64,000 nt of DNA from Loxodes magnus (taxonomy: Eukaryota > Ciliophora > Karyorelictea > Loxodida > Loxodidae). Numbering within the stretch: position 1 is the stretch's first letter; every line of letters begins with the position of its first letter. The position numbers were made by a program, and so were the translations under genes. This document shows, one piece after another, positions 1 to 12,220 of this stretch. The stretch spans positions 1-64,000 of the forward strand of contig CAMPDV010002028.1 in the NCBI GenBank assembly GCA_946699065.1, in the 5' to 3' direction. The notes under the pieces were generated by a model. It saw nothing but the letters and a program-made list of their open reading frames with translations. It was not told the DNA's origin and ran no database searches.

Positions 1-384
1 TGCTTTTCTTATTCACTTTTCTTAGAAATCTTATCTAATTCTTAAAACTTTCAAATACATAAACTGATCTTCAGACTCTTTTACTTGCTTTTCTTATTCA
101 CTTTTCTTAGAAAACTTATAATTCATTTAAACTTCTAGTTCTTAAAACTTTCAAATACATAAACTGATCTTCAGACTTTTTACTTGCTTTTCTTATTCAC
201 TTTTCTTAGAAATCCTATCATTCTTTTAAACTTCTAGTTCTTAAAACTTTCAAATACATAAACTGATCTTCAGACTCTTTTACTTGCTTTTCTTATTCAC
301 TTTTCTTAGAAATCTTATAATTCTTTTAAACTTCTAGTTCTTAAAACTTTCAAATACATAAACTGATCTTCAGACTCTTTTACT

Positions 385-485
385 TGCTTTTCTTATTCAC
401 TTTTCTTAGAAATCTTATCTAGTTCTTAAAACTTCTAGTTCTTAAAACTTTCAAATACATAAACTGATCTTCAGACTCTTTTACT
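385..485 (+). repeat. 101-bp monomer with a 16-bp gain
   Basis: This is a TTATCTAG short monomer in which the 16 bases CTAGTTCTTAAAACTT occur twice in a row. The duplicated piece is exactly the piece missing from the 84-bp class. A crossover between the AAACTT of a short monomer and the first AAACTT of a long one would give this product and, as its partner, the 84-mer. I saw it only once, and the near-copy of this region at about 4,262-6,560 has a plain long monomer at the same place. Confidence 0.9.
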
Positions 486-524
486 TGCTTTTCTTATTCA
501 CTTTTCTTAGAAATCTTATCATTC

Positions 525-547
525 TTTTAAACTTCTAGTTCTTAAAA
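525..547 (+). other. Imperfect hairpin in the monomer centre
   Basis: At monomer positions 40-62 the arms TTTTA+AACT and AGTT+TAAAA are complementary, nine pairs in all, around a TCT loop, with a two-base CT bulge in the right arm. This copy stands for the same element in every 100-bp monomer. The 15-bp loss of the 85-mers (36-50) removes the whole left arm, and the 16-bp loss of the 84-mers removes the loop end and most of the right arm. The frequent TTCTT to TTCAT change falls in the bulge. The pairing is visible in sequence; whether it forms in DNA or RNA is unknown. Confidence 0.6.
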
Positions 548-563
548 CTTTCAAATACATAAA

Positions 564-574
564 CTGATCTTCAG
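564..574 (+). other. Short dyad CTGA-TCT-TCAG
   Basis: Monomer positions 79-89 form a small inverted repeat with four-base arms CTGA and TCAG around a TCT loop, the same loop triplet as the larger hairpin in the monomer centre. It is kept in all length classes. The recurrent substitutions here (GATTTTCAG, GATCTTTAG, GATCCTCAG, GCTCTTCAG, AATCTTCAG) fall mainly in the loop or at its edge, though CTTTAG and CTAATC each disturb one pair. It may be chance in a low-complexity sequence. Confidence 0.4.
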
Positions 575-885
575 ACTCTTTTACTTGCTTTTCTTATTCA
601 CTTTTCTTAGAAATCTTATAATTCATTTAAACTTCTAGTTCTTAAAACTTTCAAATACATAAACTGATCTTCAGACTCTTTTACTTGCTTTTCTTATTCA
701 CTTTTCTTAGAAATCTTATCATTCTTTTAAACTTCTAGTTCTTAAAACTTTCAAATACATAAACTGATCTTTAGACTCTTTTACTTGATTTTCTTATTCA
801 CTTTTCTTAGAAATCTTATCATTCTTTTAAACTTCTAGTTCTTAAAACTTTCAAATACATAAACTGATCTTCAGACTCTTTTACT

Positions 886-970
886 TGCTTTTCTTATTCA
901 CTTTTCTTAGAAATCTTATCTAGTTCTTAAAACTTTCAAATACATAAACTGATTTTCAGACTCTTTTACT
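886..970 (+). repeat. 85-bp monomer class, TTATCTAG version
   Basis: This copy lacks 15 bases (monomer positions 36-50) of the long form, so TTATC runs directly into TAGTTC. A C lies at both ends of the deleted piece, the only microhomology at the joint. This version is very common from 1 to about 36 kb and less so after that. It is often linked to AAAAC at positions 26-30 but almost never to CCTATC, the exceptions being the AAAACCTATCTAG copies near 28,809, 30,434, 32,314 and 34,591. The linkage shows that the class is inherited as a lineage and is not a repeatedly arising deletion. Confidence 0.92.
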
Positions 971-3900
971 TGCTTTTCTTATTCACTTTTCTTAGAAATC
1001 TTATCATTTTTTTAAACTTCTAGTTCTTAAAACTTTCAAATACATAAACTGATCTTCAGACTCTTTTACTTGCTTTTCTTATTCACTTTTCTTAGAAATC
1101 CTATCATTCTTTTAAACTTCTAGTTCTTAAAACTTTCAAATACATAAACTGATCCTCAGACTCTTTTACTTGCTTTTCTTATTCACTTTTCTTAGAAATC
1201 TTATCTAGTTCTTAAAACTTTCAAATACATAAACTGATTTTTAGACTCTTTTACTTGCTTTTCTTATTCACTTTTCTTAGAAATCCTATCATTCTTTTAA
1301 ACTTCTAGTTCTTAAAACTTTCAAATACATAAACTGATCTTCAGACTCTTTTACTTGCTTTTCTTATTCACTTTTCTTAGAAATCTTATCTAGTTCTTAA
1401 AACTTTCAAATACATAAACTGATTTTCAGACTCTTTTACTTGCTTTTCTTATTCACTTTTCTTAGAAATCTTATCATTTTTTTAAACTTCTAGTTCTTAA
1501 AACTTTCAAATACATAAACTGATCTTTAGACTCTTTTACTTGCTTTTCTTATTCACTTTTCTTAGAAATCTTATCATTCTTTTAAACTTCTAGTTCTTAA
1601 AACTTTCAAATACATAAACTGATCCTCAGACTCTTTTACTTGCTTTTCTTATTCACTTTTCTTAGAAATCTTATCTAGTTCTTAAAACTTTCAAATACAT
1701 AAACTGATCTTTAGACTCTTTTACTTGCTTTTCTTATTCACTTTTCTTAGAAATCCTATCATTCTTTTAAACTTCTAGTTCTTAAAACTTTCAAATACAT
1801 AAACTGATCTTCAGACTCTTTTACTTGCTTTTCTTATTCACTTTTCTTAGAAATCTTATCTAGTTCTTAAAACTTTCAAATACATAAACTGATCTTCAGA
1901 CTCTTTTACTTGCTTTTCTTATTCACTTTTCTTAAAAATCTTGTCATTCTTTTAAACTTCTAGTTCTTAAAACTTTCAAATACATAAACTGATCTTCAGA
2001 CTCTTTTACTTGCTTTTCTTATTCACTTTTCTTAGAAATCTTATCATTCTTTTAAACTTCTAGTTCTTAAAACTTTCAAATACATAAACTGATCCTCAGA
2101 CTCTTTTACTTGCTTTTCTTATTCACTTTTCTTAGAAATCTTATCTAGTTCTTAAAACTTTCAAATACATAAACTGATCTTTAGACTCTTTTACTTGCTT
2201 TTCTTATTCACTTTTCTTAGAAATCCTATCATTCTTTTAAACTTCTAGTTCTTAAAACTTTCAAATACATAAACTGATCTTCAGACTCTTTTACTTGCTT
2301 TTCTTATTCACTTTTCTTAGAAATCCTATCATTCTTTTAAACTTCTAGTTTTTAAAACTTTCAAATACATAAACTGATCTTCAGACTCTTTTACTTACTT
2401 TTCTTATTCACTTTTCTTAGAAATCTTATCATTTTTTTAAACTTCTAGTTCTTAAAACTTTCAAATACATAAACTGATCTTCAGACTCTTTTACTTGCTT
2501 TTCTTATTCACTTTTCTTAGAAATCTTATCATTCTTTTAAACTTCTATTCTTAAAACTTTCAAATCATAAACTGATCTTCAGACTCTTTTACTTGCTTTT
2601 CTTATTCACTTTTCTTAGAAATCTTATCATTCTTTTAAACTTCTAGTTCTTAAAACTTTCAAATACATAAACTGATCTTCAGACTCTTTTACTTGCTTTT
2701 CTTATTCACTTTTCTTAGAAATCTTATATAGTTCTTAAAACTTTCAAATACATAAACTGATCTTCAGACTCTTTTACTTGCTTTTCTTATTCACTTTTCT
2801 TAGAAATCCTATCATTCTTTTAAACTTCTAGTTCTTAAAACTTTCAAATACATAAACTGATCTTCAGACTCTTTTACTTGCTTTTCTTATTCACTTTTCT
2901 TAGAAATCTTATCATTCTTTTAAACTTCTAGTTCTTAAAACTTTCAAATACATAAACTGCTCTTCAGACTCTTTTACTTGCATTTCTTATTCACTTTTCT
3001 TAGAAATTTATCATTCTTTTAAACTTCTAGTTCTTAAAACTTTCAAATACATAAACTGATCTTCAGACTCTTTTACTTGCTTTTCTTATTCACTTTTCTT
3101 AGAAATCTTATCATTTTTTTAAACTTCTAGTTCTTAAAACTTTCAAATACATAAACTGATCTTTAGACTCTTTTACTTGCTTTTCTTATTCACTTTTCTT
3201 AGAAATCTTATAATTCATTTAAACTTCTAGTTCTTAAAACTTTCAAATACATAAACTGATCTTCAGACTCTTTTACTTGCTTTTCTTATTCACTTTTCTT
3301 AGAAATCTTATAATTCATTTAAACTTCTAGTTCTTAAAACTTTCAAATACATAAACTGATCTTCAGACTCTTTTACTTGCTTTTCTTATTCACTTTTCTT
3401 AGAAATCTTATCATTTTTTTAAACTTCTAGTTCTTAAAACTTTCAAATACATAAACTGATCTTCAGACTCTTTTACTTGCTTTTCTTATTCACTTTTCTT
3501 AGAAATCTTATCATTTTTTTAAACTTCTAGTTCTTAAAACTTTCAAATACATAAACTGATCTTCAGACTCTTTTACTTGCTTTTCTTATTCACTTTTCTT
3601 AGAAATCTTATAATTCATTTAAACTTCTAGTTCTTAAAACTTTCAAATATATAAACTGATCTTCAGACTCTTTTACTTGCTTTTCTTATTCACTTTTCTT
3701 AGAAATCTTATCATTCTTTTAAACTTCTAGTTCTTAAAACTTTCAAATACATAAACTGATCTTTAGACTCTTTTACTTGATTTTCTTATTCACTTTTCTT
3801 AGAAATCTTATCATTCTTTTAAACTTCTAGTTCTTAAAACTTTCAAATACATAAACTGATCTTCAGACTCTTTTACTTGCTTTTCTTATTCACTTTTCTT

Positions 3901-4261
3901 AGAAATCTTATCTAGTTCTTAAAACTTTCAAATACATAAACTGATCTTCAGACTCTTTTACTTGCTTTTCTTATTCACTTTTCTTAAAAATCTTGTCATT
4001 CTTTTAAACTTCTATTCTTAAAACTTTCAAATACATAAACTGATCTTCAGACTCTTTTACTTGCTTTTCTTATTCACTTTTCTTAGAAATCCTATCATTC
4101 TTTTAAACTTCTAGTTCTTAAAACTTTCAAATACATAAACTGATCTTCAGACTCTTTTACTTGCTTTTCTTATTCACTTTTCTTAGAAATCTTATCATTC
4201 TTTTAAACTTCTAGTTCTTAAAACTTTCAAATACATAAACTGATCTTCAGACTCTTTTACT

Positions 4262-6560
4262 TGCTTTTCTTATTCACTTTTCTTAGAAATCTTATCTAAT
4301 TCTTAAAACTTTCAAATACATAAACTGATCTTCAGACTCTTTTACTTGCTTTTCTTATTCACTTTTCTTAGAAAACTTATAATTCATTTAAACTTCTAGT
4401 TCTTAAAACTTTCAAATACATAAACTGATCTTCAGACTCTTTTACTTGCTTTTCTTATTCACTTTTCTTAGAAATCCTATCATTCTTTTAAACTTCTAGT
4501 TCTTAAAACTTTCAAATACATAAACTGATCTTCAGACTCTTTTACTTGCTTTTCTTATTCACTTTTCTTAGAAATCTTATCATTCTTTTAAACTTCTAGT
4601 TCTTAAAACTTTCAAATACATAAACTGATCTTCAGACTCTTTTACTTGCTTTTCTTATTCACTTTTCTTAGAAATCTTATCATTCATTTAAACTTCTAGT
4701 TCTTAAAACTTTCAAATACATAAACTGATCTTCAGACTCTTTTACTTGCTTTTCTTATTCACTTTTCTTAGAAATCTTATCATTCTTTTAAACTTCTAGT
4801 TCTTAAAACTTTCAAATACATAAACTGATCTTCAGACTCTTTTACTTGCTTTTCTTATTCACTTTTCTTAGAAATCTTATAATTCATTTAAACTTCTAGT
4901 TCTTAAAACTTTCAAATACATAAACTGATCTTCAGACTCTTTTACTTGCTTTTCTTATTCACTTTTCTTAGAAATCTTATCATTCTTTTAAACTTCTAGT
5001 TCTTAAAACTTTCAAATACATAAACTGATCTTTAGACTCTTTTACTTGATTTTCTTATTCACTTTTCTTAGAAATCTTATCATTCTTTTAAACTTCTAGT
5101 TCTTAAAACTTTCAAATACATAAACTGATCTTCAGACTCTTTTACTTGCTTTTCTTATTCACTTTTCTTAGAAATCTTATCTAGTTCTTAAAACTTTCAA
5201 ATACATAAACTGATTTTCAGACTCTTTTACTTGCTTTTCTTATTCACTTTTCTTAGAAATCTTATCATTTTTTTAAACTTCTAGTTCTTAAAACTTTCAA
5301 ATACATAAACTGATCTTCAGACTCTTTTACTTGCTTTTCTTATTCACTTTTCTTAGAAATCCTATCATTCTTTTAAACTTCTAGTTCTTAAAACTTTCAA
5401 ATACATAAACTGATCCTCAGACTCTTTTACTTGCTTTTCTTATTCACTTTTCTTAGAAATCTTATCTAGTTCTTAAAACTTTCAAATACATAAACTGATT
5501 TTTAGACTCTTTTACTTGCTTTTCTTATTCACTTTTCTTAGAAATCCTATCATTCTTTTAAACTTCTAGTTCTTAAAACTTTCAAATACATAAACTGATC
5601 TTCAGACTCTTTTACTTGCTTTTCTTATTCACTTTTCTTAGAAATCTTATCTAGTTCTTAAAACTTTCAAATACATAAACTGATTTTCAGACTCTTTTAC
5701 TTGCTTTTCTTATTCACTTTTCTTAGAAATCTTATCATTTTTTTAAACTTCTAGTTCTTAAAACTTTCAAATACATAAACTGATCTTTAGACTCTTTTAC
5801 TTGCTTTTCTTATTCACTTTTCTTAGAAATCTTATCATTCTTTTAAACTTCTAGTTCTTAAAACTTTCAAATACATAAACTGATCCTCAGACTCTTTTAC
5901 TTGCTTTTCTTATTCACTTTTCTTAGAAATCTTATCTAGTTCTTAAAACTTTCAAATACATAAACTGATCTTTAGACTCTTTTACTTGCTTTTCTTATTC
6001 ACTTTTCTTAGAAATCCTATCATTCTTTTAAACTTCTAGTTCTTAAAACTTTCAAATACATAAACTGATCTTCAGACTCTTTTACTTGCTTTTCTTATTC
6101 ACTTTTCTTAGAAATCTTATCTAGTTCTTAAAACTTTCAAATACATAAACTGATCTTCAGACTCTTTTACTTGCTTTTCTTATTCACTTTTCTTAAAAAT
6201 CTTGTCATTCTTTTAAACTTCTAGTTCTTAAAACTTTCAAATACATAAACTGATCTTCAGACTCTTTTACTTGCTTTTCTTATTCACTTTTCTTAGAAAT
6301 CTTATCATTCTTTTAAACTTCTAGTTCTTAAAACTTTCAAATACATAAACTGATCCTCAGACTCTTTTACTTGCTTTTCTTATTCACTTTTCTTAGAAAT
6401 CTTATCTAGTTCTTAAAACTTTCAAATACATAAACTGATCTTTAGACTCTTTTACTTGCTTTTCTTATTCACTTTTCTTAGAAATCCTATCATTCTTTTA
6501 AACTTCTAGTTCTTAAAACTTTCAAATACATAAACTGATCTTCAGACTCTTTTACTTGCT
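4262..6560 (+). repeat. Segmental duplicate A, copy 2 (partner 1-2,300)
   Basis: This is the second copy of the block at the start of the window, monomer for monomer apart from the changes noted there. A shorter third relative near 3,600-3,920 shares the TTATAATTC monomer, GATCTTTAG and TTGATTTTC (3,779) followed by a TTATCTAG monomer. Confidence 0.85.
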
Positions 6561-9200
6561 TTTCTTATTCACTTTTCTTAGAAATCTTATCTAGTTCTTA
6601 AAACTTTCAAATACATAAACTGATCTTCAGACTCTTTTACTTGCTTTTCTTATTCACTTTTCTTAGAAATCTTATCATTTTTTTAAACTTCTAGTTCTTA
6701 AAACTTTCAAATACATAAACTGATCTTCAGACTCTTTTACTTGCTTTTCTTATTCACTTTTCTCAGAAATCTTATCATTCTTTTAAACTTCTAGTTCTTA
6801 AAACTTTCAAATACATAAACTGATCTTCAGACTCTTTTACTTGCTTTTCTTATTCACTTTTCTTAGAAATCTTATCATTCTTTTAAACTTCTAGTTCTTA
6901 AAACTTTCAAATACATAAACTGATCTTCAGACTCTTTTACTTGCTTTTCTTATTCACTTTTCTTAGAAATCTTATCATTCATTTAAACTTCTAGTTCTTA
7001 AAACTTTCAAATACATAAACTGATCTTCAGACTCTTTTACTTGCTTTTCTTATTCACTTTTCTTAGAATTCTTATCTAGTTCTTAAAACTTTCAAATACA
7101 TAAACTAATCTTCAGACTCTTTTACTTGCTTTTCTTATTCACTTTTCTTAGAAATTTATCATTCTTTTAAACTTCTAGTTCTTAAAACTTTCAAATACAT
7201 AAACTGATCTTCAGACTCTTTTACTTGCTTTTCTTATTCACTTTTCTTAGAAATCTTATCATTCTTTTAAACTTCTAGTTCTTAAAACTTTCAAATACAT
7301 AAACTGATCTTCAGACTCTTTTACTTGCTTTTCTTATTCACTTTTCTTAGAAATCTTATCATTCTTTTAAACTTCTAGTTCTTAAAACTTTCAAATACAT
7401 AAACTGATCTTCAGACTCTTTTACTTGCTTTTCTTATTCACTTTTCTTAGAAATCTTATCATTCTTTTAAACTTCTAGTTCTTAAAACTTTCAAATACAT
7501 AAACTGATCTTTAGACTCTTTTACTTGCTTTTCTTATTCACTTTTCTTAGAAATCTTATCATTCTTTTAAACTTCTAGTTCTTAAAACTTTCAAATACAT
7601 AAACTGATCTTCAGACTCTTTTACTTGCTTTTCTTATTCACTTTTCTTAGAAATCTTATCATTTTTTTAAACTTCTAGTTCTTAAAACTTTCAAATAAAT
7701 AAACTGATCTTCAGACTCTTTTACTTGCTTTTCTTATTCACTTTTCTTAGAAATCTTATCATTTTTTAAAACTTCTAGTTCTTAAAACTTTCAAATACAT
7801 AAACTGATCTTTAGACTCTTTTACTTGCTTTTCTTATTCACTTTTCTTAGAAATCCTATCATTCTTTTAAACTTCTAGTTCTTAAAACTTTCAAATACAT
7901 AAACTGATTTTCAGCTCTTTTACTTGCTTTTCTTATTCACTTTTCTTAGAAATCTTATCATTTTTTTAAACTTCTAGTTCTTAAAACTTTCAAATACATA
8001 AACTGATCTTCAGACTCTTTTACTTGCTTTTCTTATTCACTTTTCTTAGAAATCTTATCATTTTTTAAAACTTCTAGTTCTTAAAACTTTCAAATACATA
8101 AACTGATCTTTAGACACTTTTACTTGCTTTTCTTATTCACTTTTCTTAGAAATCTTATCATTTTTTTAAACTTCTAGTTCTTAAAACTTTCAAATACATA
8201 AACTGATCTTTAGACTCTTTTACTTGCTTTTCTTATTCACTTTTCTTAGAAATCTTATCATTCTTTTAAACTTCTAGTTCTTAAAACTTTCAAATACATA
8301 AACTGATCTTCAGACTCTTTTACTTGCTTTTCTTATTCACTTTTCTTAGAAATCTTATCTAGTTCTTAAAACTTTCAAATACATAAACTGATCTTCAGAC
8401 TCTTTTACTTGCTTTTCTTATTCACTTTTCTTAGAAATCTTATCTAGTTCTTAAAACTTTCAAATACATAAACTGATCTTTAGACTCTTTTACTTGCTTT
8501 TCTTATTCACTTTTCTTAGAAATCCTATCATTCTTTTAAACTTCTAGTTCTTAAAACTTTCAAATACATAAACTGATTTTCAGCTCTTTTACTTGCTTTT
8601 CTTATTCACTTTTCTTAGAAATCTTATCATTCTTTTAAACTTCTAGTTCTTAAAACTTTCAAATACATAAACTGATCTTCAGACTCTTTTACTTGCTTTT
8701 CTTATTCACTTTTCTTAGAAATCCTATCATTCTTTTAAACTTCTAGTTCTTAAAACTTTCAAATACATAAACTGATCTTCAGACTCTTTTACTTGCTTTT
8801 CTTATTCACTTTTCTTAGAAATCTTATCATTCATTTAAACTTCTAGTTCTTAAAACTTTCAAATACATAAACTGATCTTCAGACTCTTTTACTTGCTTTT
8901 CTTATTCACTTTTCTTAGAAATCTTATCTAGTTCTTAAAACTTTCAAATACATAAACTAATCTTCAGACTCTTTTACTTGCTTTTCTTATTCACTTTTCT
9001 TAGAAATCCTATCATTCTTTTAAACTTCTAGTTCTTAAAACTTTCAAATACATAAACTGATCTTCAGACTCTTTTACTTGCTTTTCTTATTCACTTTTCT
9101 TAGAAATCCTATCATTCTTTTAAACTTCTAGTTCTTAAAACTTTCAAATACATAAACTGATCTTCAGACTCTTTTACTTGCTTTTCTTATTCACTTTTCT
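6560..9200 (+). repeat. Mixed monomers without a clear higher-order unit
   Basis: Ordinary 100- and 85-bp monomers, mostly long ones. Variant monomers seen later as HOR markers already occur: CTCAGAAAT at 6,763, GATTTTCAGCTC (one base short) at 7,914 and 8,581, and TTAGACAC near 8,110. The marker spacing here does not fit the 3,019-bp unit that follows. No gene or other element is visible. Confidence 0.8.
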
Positions 9201-12200
9201 TAGAAATCTTATCATTCTTTTAAACTTCTAGTTCTTAAAACTTTCAAATACATAAACTGATCTTCAGACTCTTTTACTTGCTTTTCTTATTCACTTTTCT
9301 TAGAAATCTTATCATTCTTTTAAACTTCTAGTTCTTAAAACTTTCAAATACATAAACTGATCTTCAGACTCTTTTACTTGCTTTTCTTATTCACTTTTCT
9401 TAGAAATCTTATCATTTTTTTAAACTTCTAGTTCTTAAAACTTTCAAATACATAAACTGATCTTCAGACTCTTTTACTTGCTTTTCTTATTCACTTTTCT
9501 TAGAAATCTTATCATTTTTTTAAACTTCTAGTTCTTAAAACTTTCAAATACATAAACTGATCTTTAGACTCTTTTACTTGCTTTTCTTATTCACTTTTCT
9601 TAGAAATCCTATCATTCTTTTAAACTTCTAGTTCTTAAAACTTTCAAATACATAAACTGATTTTCAGCTCTTTTACTTGCTTTTCTTATTCACTTTTCTT
9701 AGAAATCTTATCATTCTTTTAAACTTCTAGTTCTTAAAACTTTCAAATACATAAACTGATCTTCAGACTCTTTTACTTGCTTTTCTTATTCACTTTTCTT
9801 AGAAATCTTATCTAGTTCTTAAAACTTTCAAATACATAAACTGATCTTCAGACTCTTTTACTTGCTTTTCTTATTCACTTTTCTTAGAAATCTTATCTAG
9901 TTCTTAAAACTTTCAAATACATAAACTGATCTTCAGACTCTTTTACTTGCTTTTCTTATTCACTTTTCTTAGAAATCCTATCATTCTTTTAAACTTCTAG
10001 TTCTTAAAACTTTCAAATACATAAACTGATCTTCAGACTCTTTTACTTGCTTTTCTTATTCACTTTTCTTAGAAATCTTATCTAGTTCTTAAAACTTTCA
10101 AATACATAAACTGATTTTCAGACTCTTTTACTTGCTTTTCTTATTCACTTTTCTTAGAAATCCTATCATTTTTTTAAACTTCTAGTTCTTAAAACTTTCA
10201 AATACATAAACTGATCTTCAGACTCTTTTACTTGCTTTTCTTATTCACTTTTCTTAGAAATCTTATCTAGTTCTTAAAACTTTCAAATACATAAACTGAT
10301 CTTTAGACACTTTTACTTGCTTTTCTTATTCACTTTTCTTAGAAATCTTATCATTCTTTTAAACTTCTAGTTCTTAAAACTTTCAAATACATAAACTGAT
10401 CTTCAGACTCTTTTACTTGCTTTTCTTATTCACTTTTCTTAGAAATCTTATCATTCTTTTAAACTTCTAGTTCTTAAAACTTTCAAATACATAAACTGAT
10501 CTTCAGACTCTTTTACTTGCTTTTCTTATTCACTTTTCTTAGAAATCTTATCATTCTTTTAAACTTCTAGTTCTTAAAACTTTCAAATACATAAACTGAT
10601 CTTCAGACTCTTTTACTTGCTTTTCTTATTCACTTTTCTTAGAAATCTTATCTAGTTCTTAAAACTTTCAAATACATAAACTAATCTTCAGACTCTTTTA
10701 CTTGCTTTTCTTATTCACTTTTCTTAGAAATCCTATCATTCTTTTAAACTTCTAGTTCTTAAAACTTTCAAATACATAAACTGATCTTCAGACTCTTTTA
10801 CTTGCTTTTCTTATTCACTTTTCTTAGAAATCCTATCATTCTTTTAAACTTCTAGTTCTTAAAACTTTCAAATACATAAACTGATCTTCAGACTCTTTTA
10901 CTTGCTTTTCTTATTCACTTTTCTTAGAAATCTTATCATTCTTTTAAACTTCTAGTTCTTAAAACTTTCAAATACATAAACTGATCTTCAGACTCTTTTA
11001 CTTGCTTTTCTTATTCACTTTTCTTAGAAATCTTATCTAGTTCTTAAAACTTTCAAATACATAAACTGATCTTCAGACTCTTTTACTTGCTTTTCTTATT
11101 CACTTTTCTTAGAAATCTTATCATTTTTTTAAACTTCTAGTTCTTAAAACTTTCAAATACATAAACTGATCTTCAGACTCTTTTACTTGCTTTTCTTATT
11201 CACTTTTCTTAGAAATCTTATCTAGTTCTTAAAACTTTCAAATACATAAACTGATCTTCAGACTCTTTTACTTGCTTTTCTTATTCACTTTTCTTAGAAA
11301 TCTTATCATTCTTTTAAACTTCTAGTTCTTAAAACTTTCAAATACATAAACTGATCTTTAGACTCTTTTACTTGCTTTTCTTATTCACTTTTCTTAGAAA
11401 TCCTATCATTCTTTTAAACTTCTAGTTCTTAAAACTTTCAAATACATAAACTGATCTTCAGACTCTTTTACTTGCTTTTCTTATTCACTTTTCTTAGAAA
11501 ACTTATCTAGTTCTTAAAACTTTCAAATACATAAACTGATCTTCAGACTCTTTTACTTGCTTTTCTTATTCACTTTTCTTAGAAATCTTATCTAGTTCTT
11601 AAAACTTTCAAATACATAAACTGATCTTCAGACTCTTTTACTTGCTTTTCTTATTCACTTTTCTTAGAAATCCTATCATTCTTTTAAACTTCTAGTTCTT
11701 AAAACTTTCAAATACATAAACTGATCTTCAGACTCTTTTACTTGCTTTTCTTATTCACTTTTCTTAGAAATCTTATCATTCTTTTAAACTTCTAGTTCTT
11801 AAAACTTTCAAATACATAAACTGATCTTCAGACTCTTTTACTTGCTTTTCTTATTCACTTTTCTTAGAAATCTTATATAGTTCATAAAACTTTCAAATAC
11901 ATAAACTGATCTTCAGACTCTTTTACTTGCTTTTCTTATTCACTTTTCTTAGAAATCTTATCTAGTTCTTAAAACTTTCAAATACATAAACTGATCTTCA
12001 GACTCTTTTACTTGCTTTTCTTATTCACTTTTCTTAGAAATCCTATCATTCTTTTAAACTTCTAGTTCTTAAAACTTTCAAATACATAAACTGATCTTCA
12101 GACTCTTTTACTTGCTTTTCTTATTCACTTTTCTTAGAAAACTTATATAGTTCTTAAAACTTTCAAATACATAAACTGATCTTCAGACTCTTTTACTTGC

Positions 12201-12220
12201 TTTTCTTATTCACTTTTCTT
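9200..12220 (+). repeat. 3,019-bp higher-order repeat, copy 1
   Basis: This is the first full unit of a higher-order repeat of about 32 monomers, long and short forms in a fixed order. Landmarks are the one-base-short GATTTTCAGCTC monomer (9,665), TTAGACAC (10,303), a CTAATC monomer (near 10,680) and TTATATAGTTCAT (near 11,874). The next unit has all of these 3,019 bases on. Reading by eye I noticed only three substitutions between copies 1 and 2 (near 11,728, 12,031 and 12,143), so they are nearly identical. Edges are approximate. Confidence 0.88.

Larger units (their letters stand above)
486..585 (+). repeat. Reference 100-bp monomer (long class)
   Basis: This copy matches the majority long form and is used here for monomer numbering 1-100. 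Positions 1-30 are a pyrimidine-rich block holding two copies of CTTTTCTTA (3-11 and 16-24). Positions 31-62 are the variable centre. Positions 63-80 (CTTTCAAATACATAAACT) are nearly invariant through the window, and positions 81-88 carry small substitutions. Common variants seen elsewhere are AAAAC for AAATC near 26-30, CCTATC for CTTATC at 30-35, TTTTTTT or TTCATTT for TTCTTTT near 37-43, TTCATAAAAC for TTCTTAAAAC near 54-63, and GATTTTCAG, GATCTTTAG or GATCCTCAG for GATCTTCAG at 81-89. The internal CTTTTCTTA and AAACTT repeats suggest that the monomer may itself have grown from shorter pieces. Confidence 0.95.
1..2300 (+). repeat. Segmental duplicate A, copy 1 (partner 4,262-6,560)
   Basis: The order of rare variants is the same here and 4,261-4,262 bases downstream: TTATCTAATT, AAAACTTATAATTC, TTGATTTTC (787 and 5,048), GATCCTCAG (near 1,150 and 5,410), GATTTTTAG (near 1,236 and 5,497) and CTTAAAAATCTTGTC (near 1,931 and 6,191). 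Visible differences are a one-base loss near 175 (which changes the offset by one), the 101-bp monomer at 385 and a few substitutions. Homology stops near 2,300, where this copy has CCTATC and the partner TTATCTAG. It may extend left of the window. Confidence 0.85.

Noticed and set aside
385-485. Use of the 101-bp monomer as the ancestral unit
   Set aside because: It occurs once, lacks support in the near-copy 4.26 kb downstream and is fully explained as a 16-bp gain in a short monomer.
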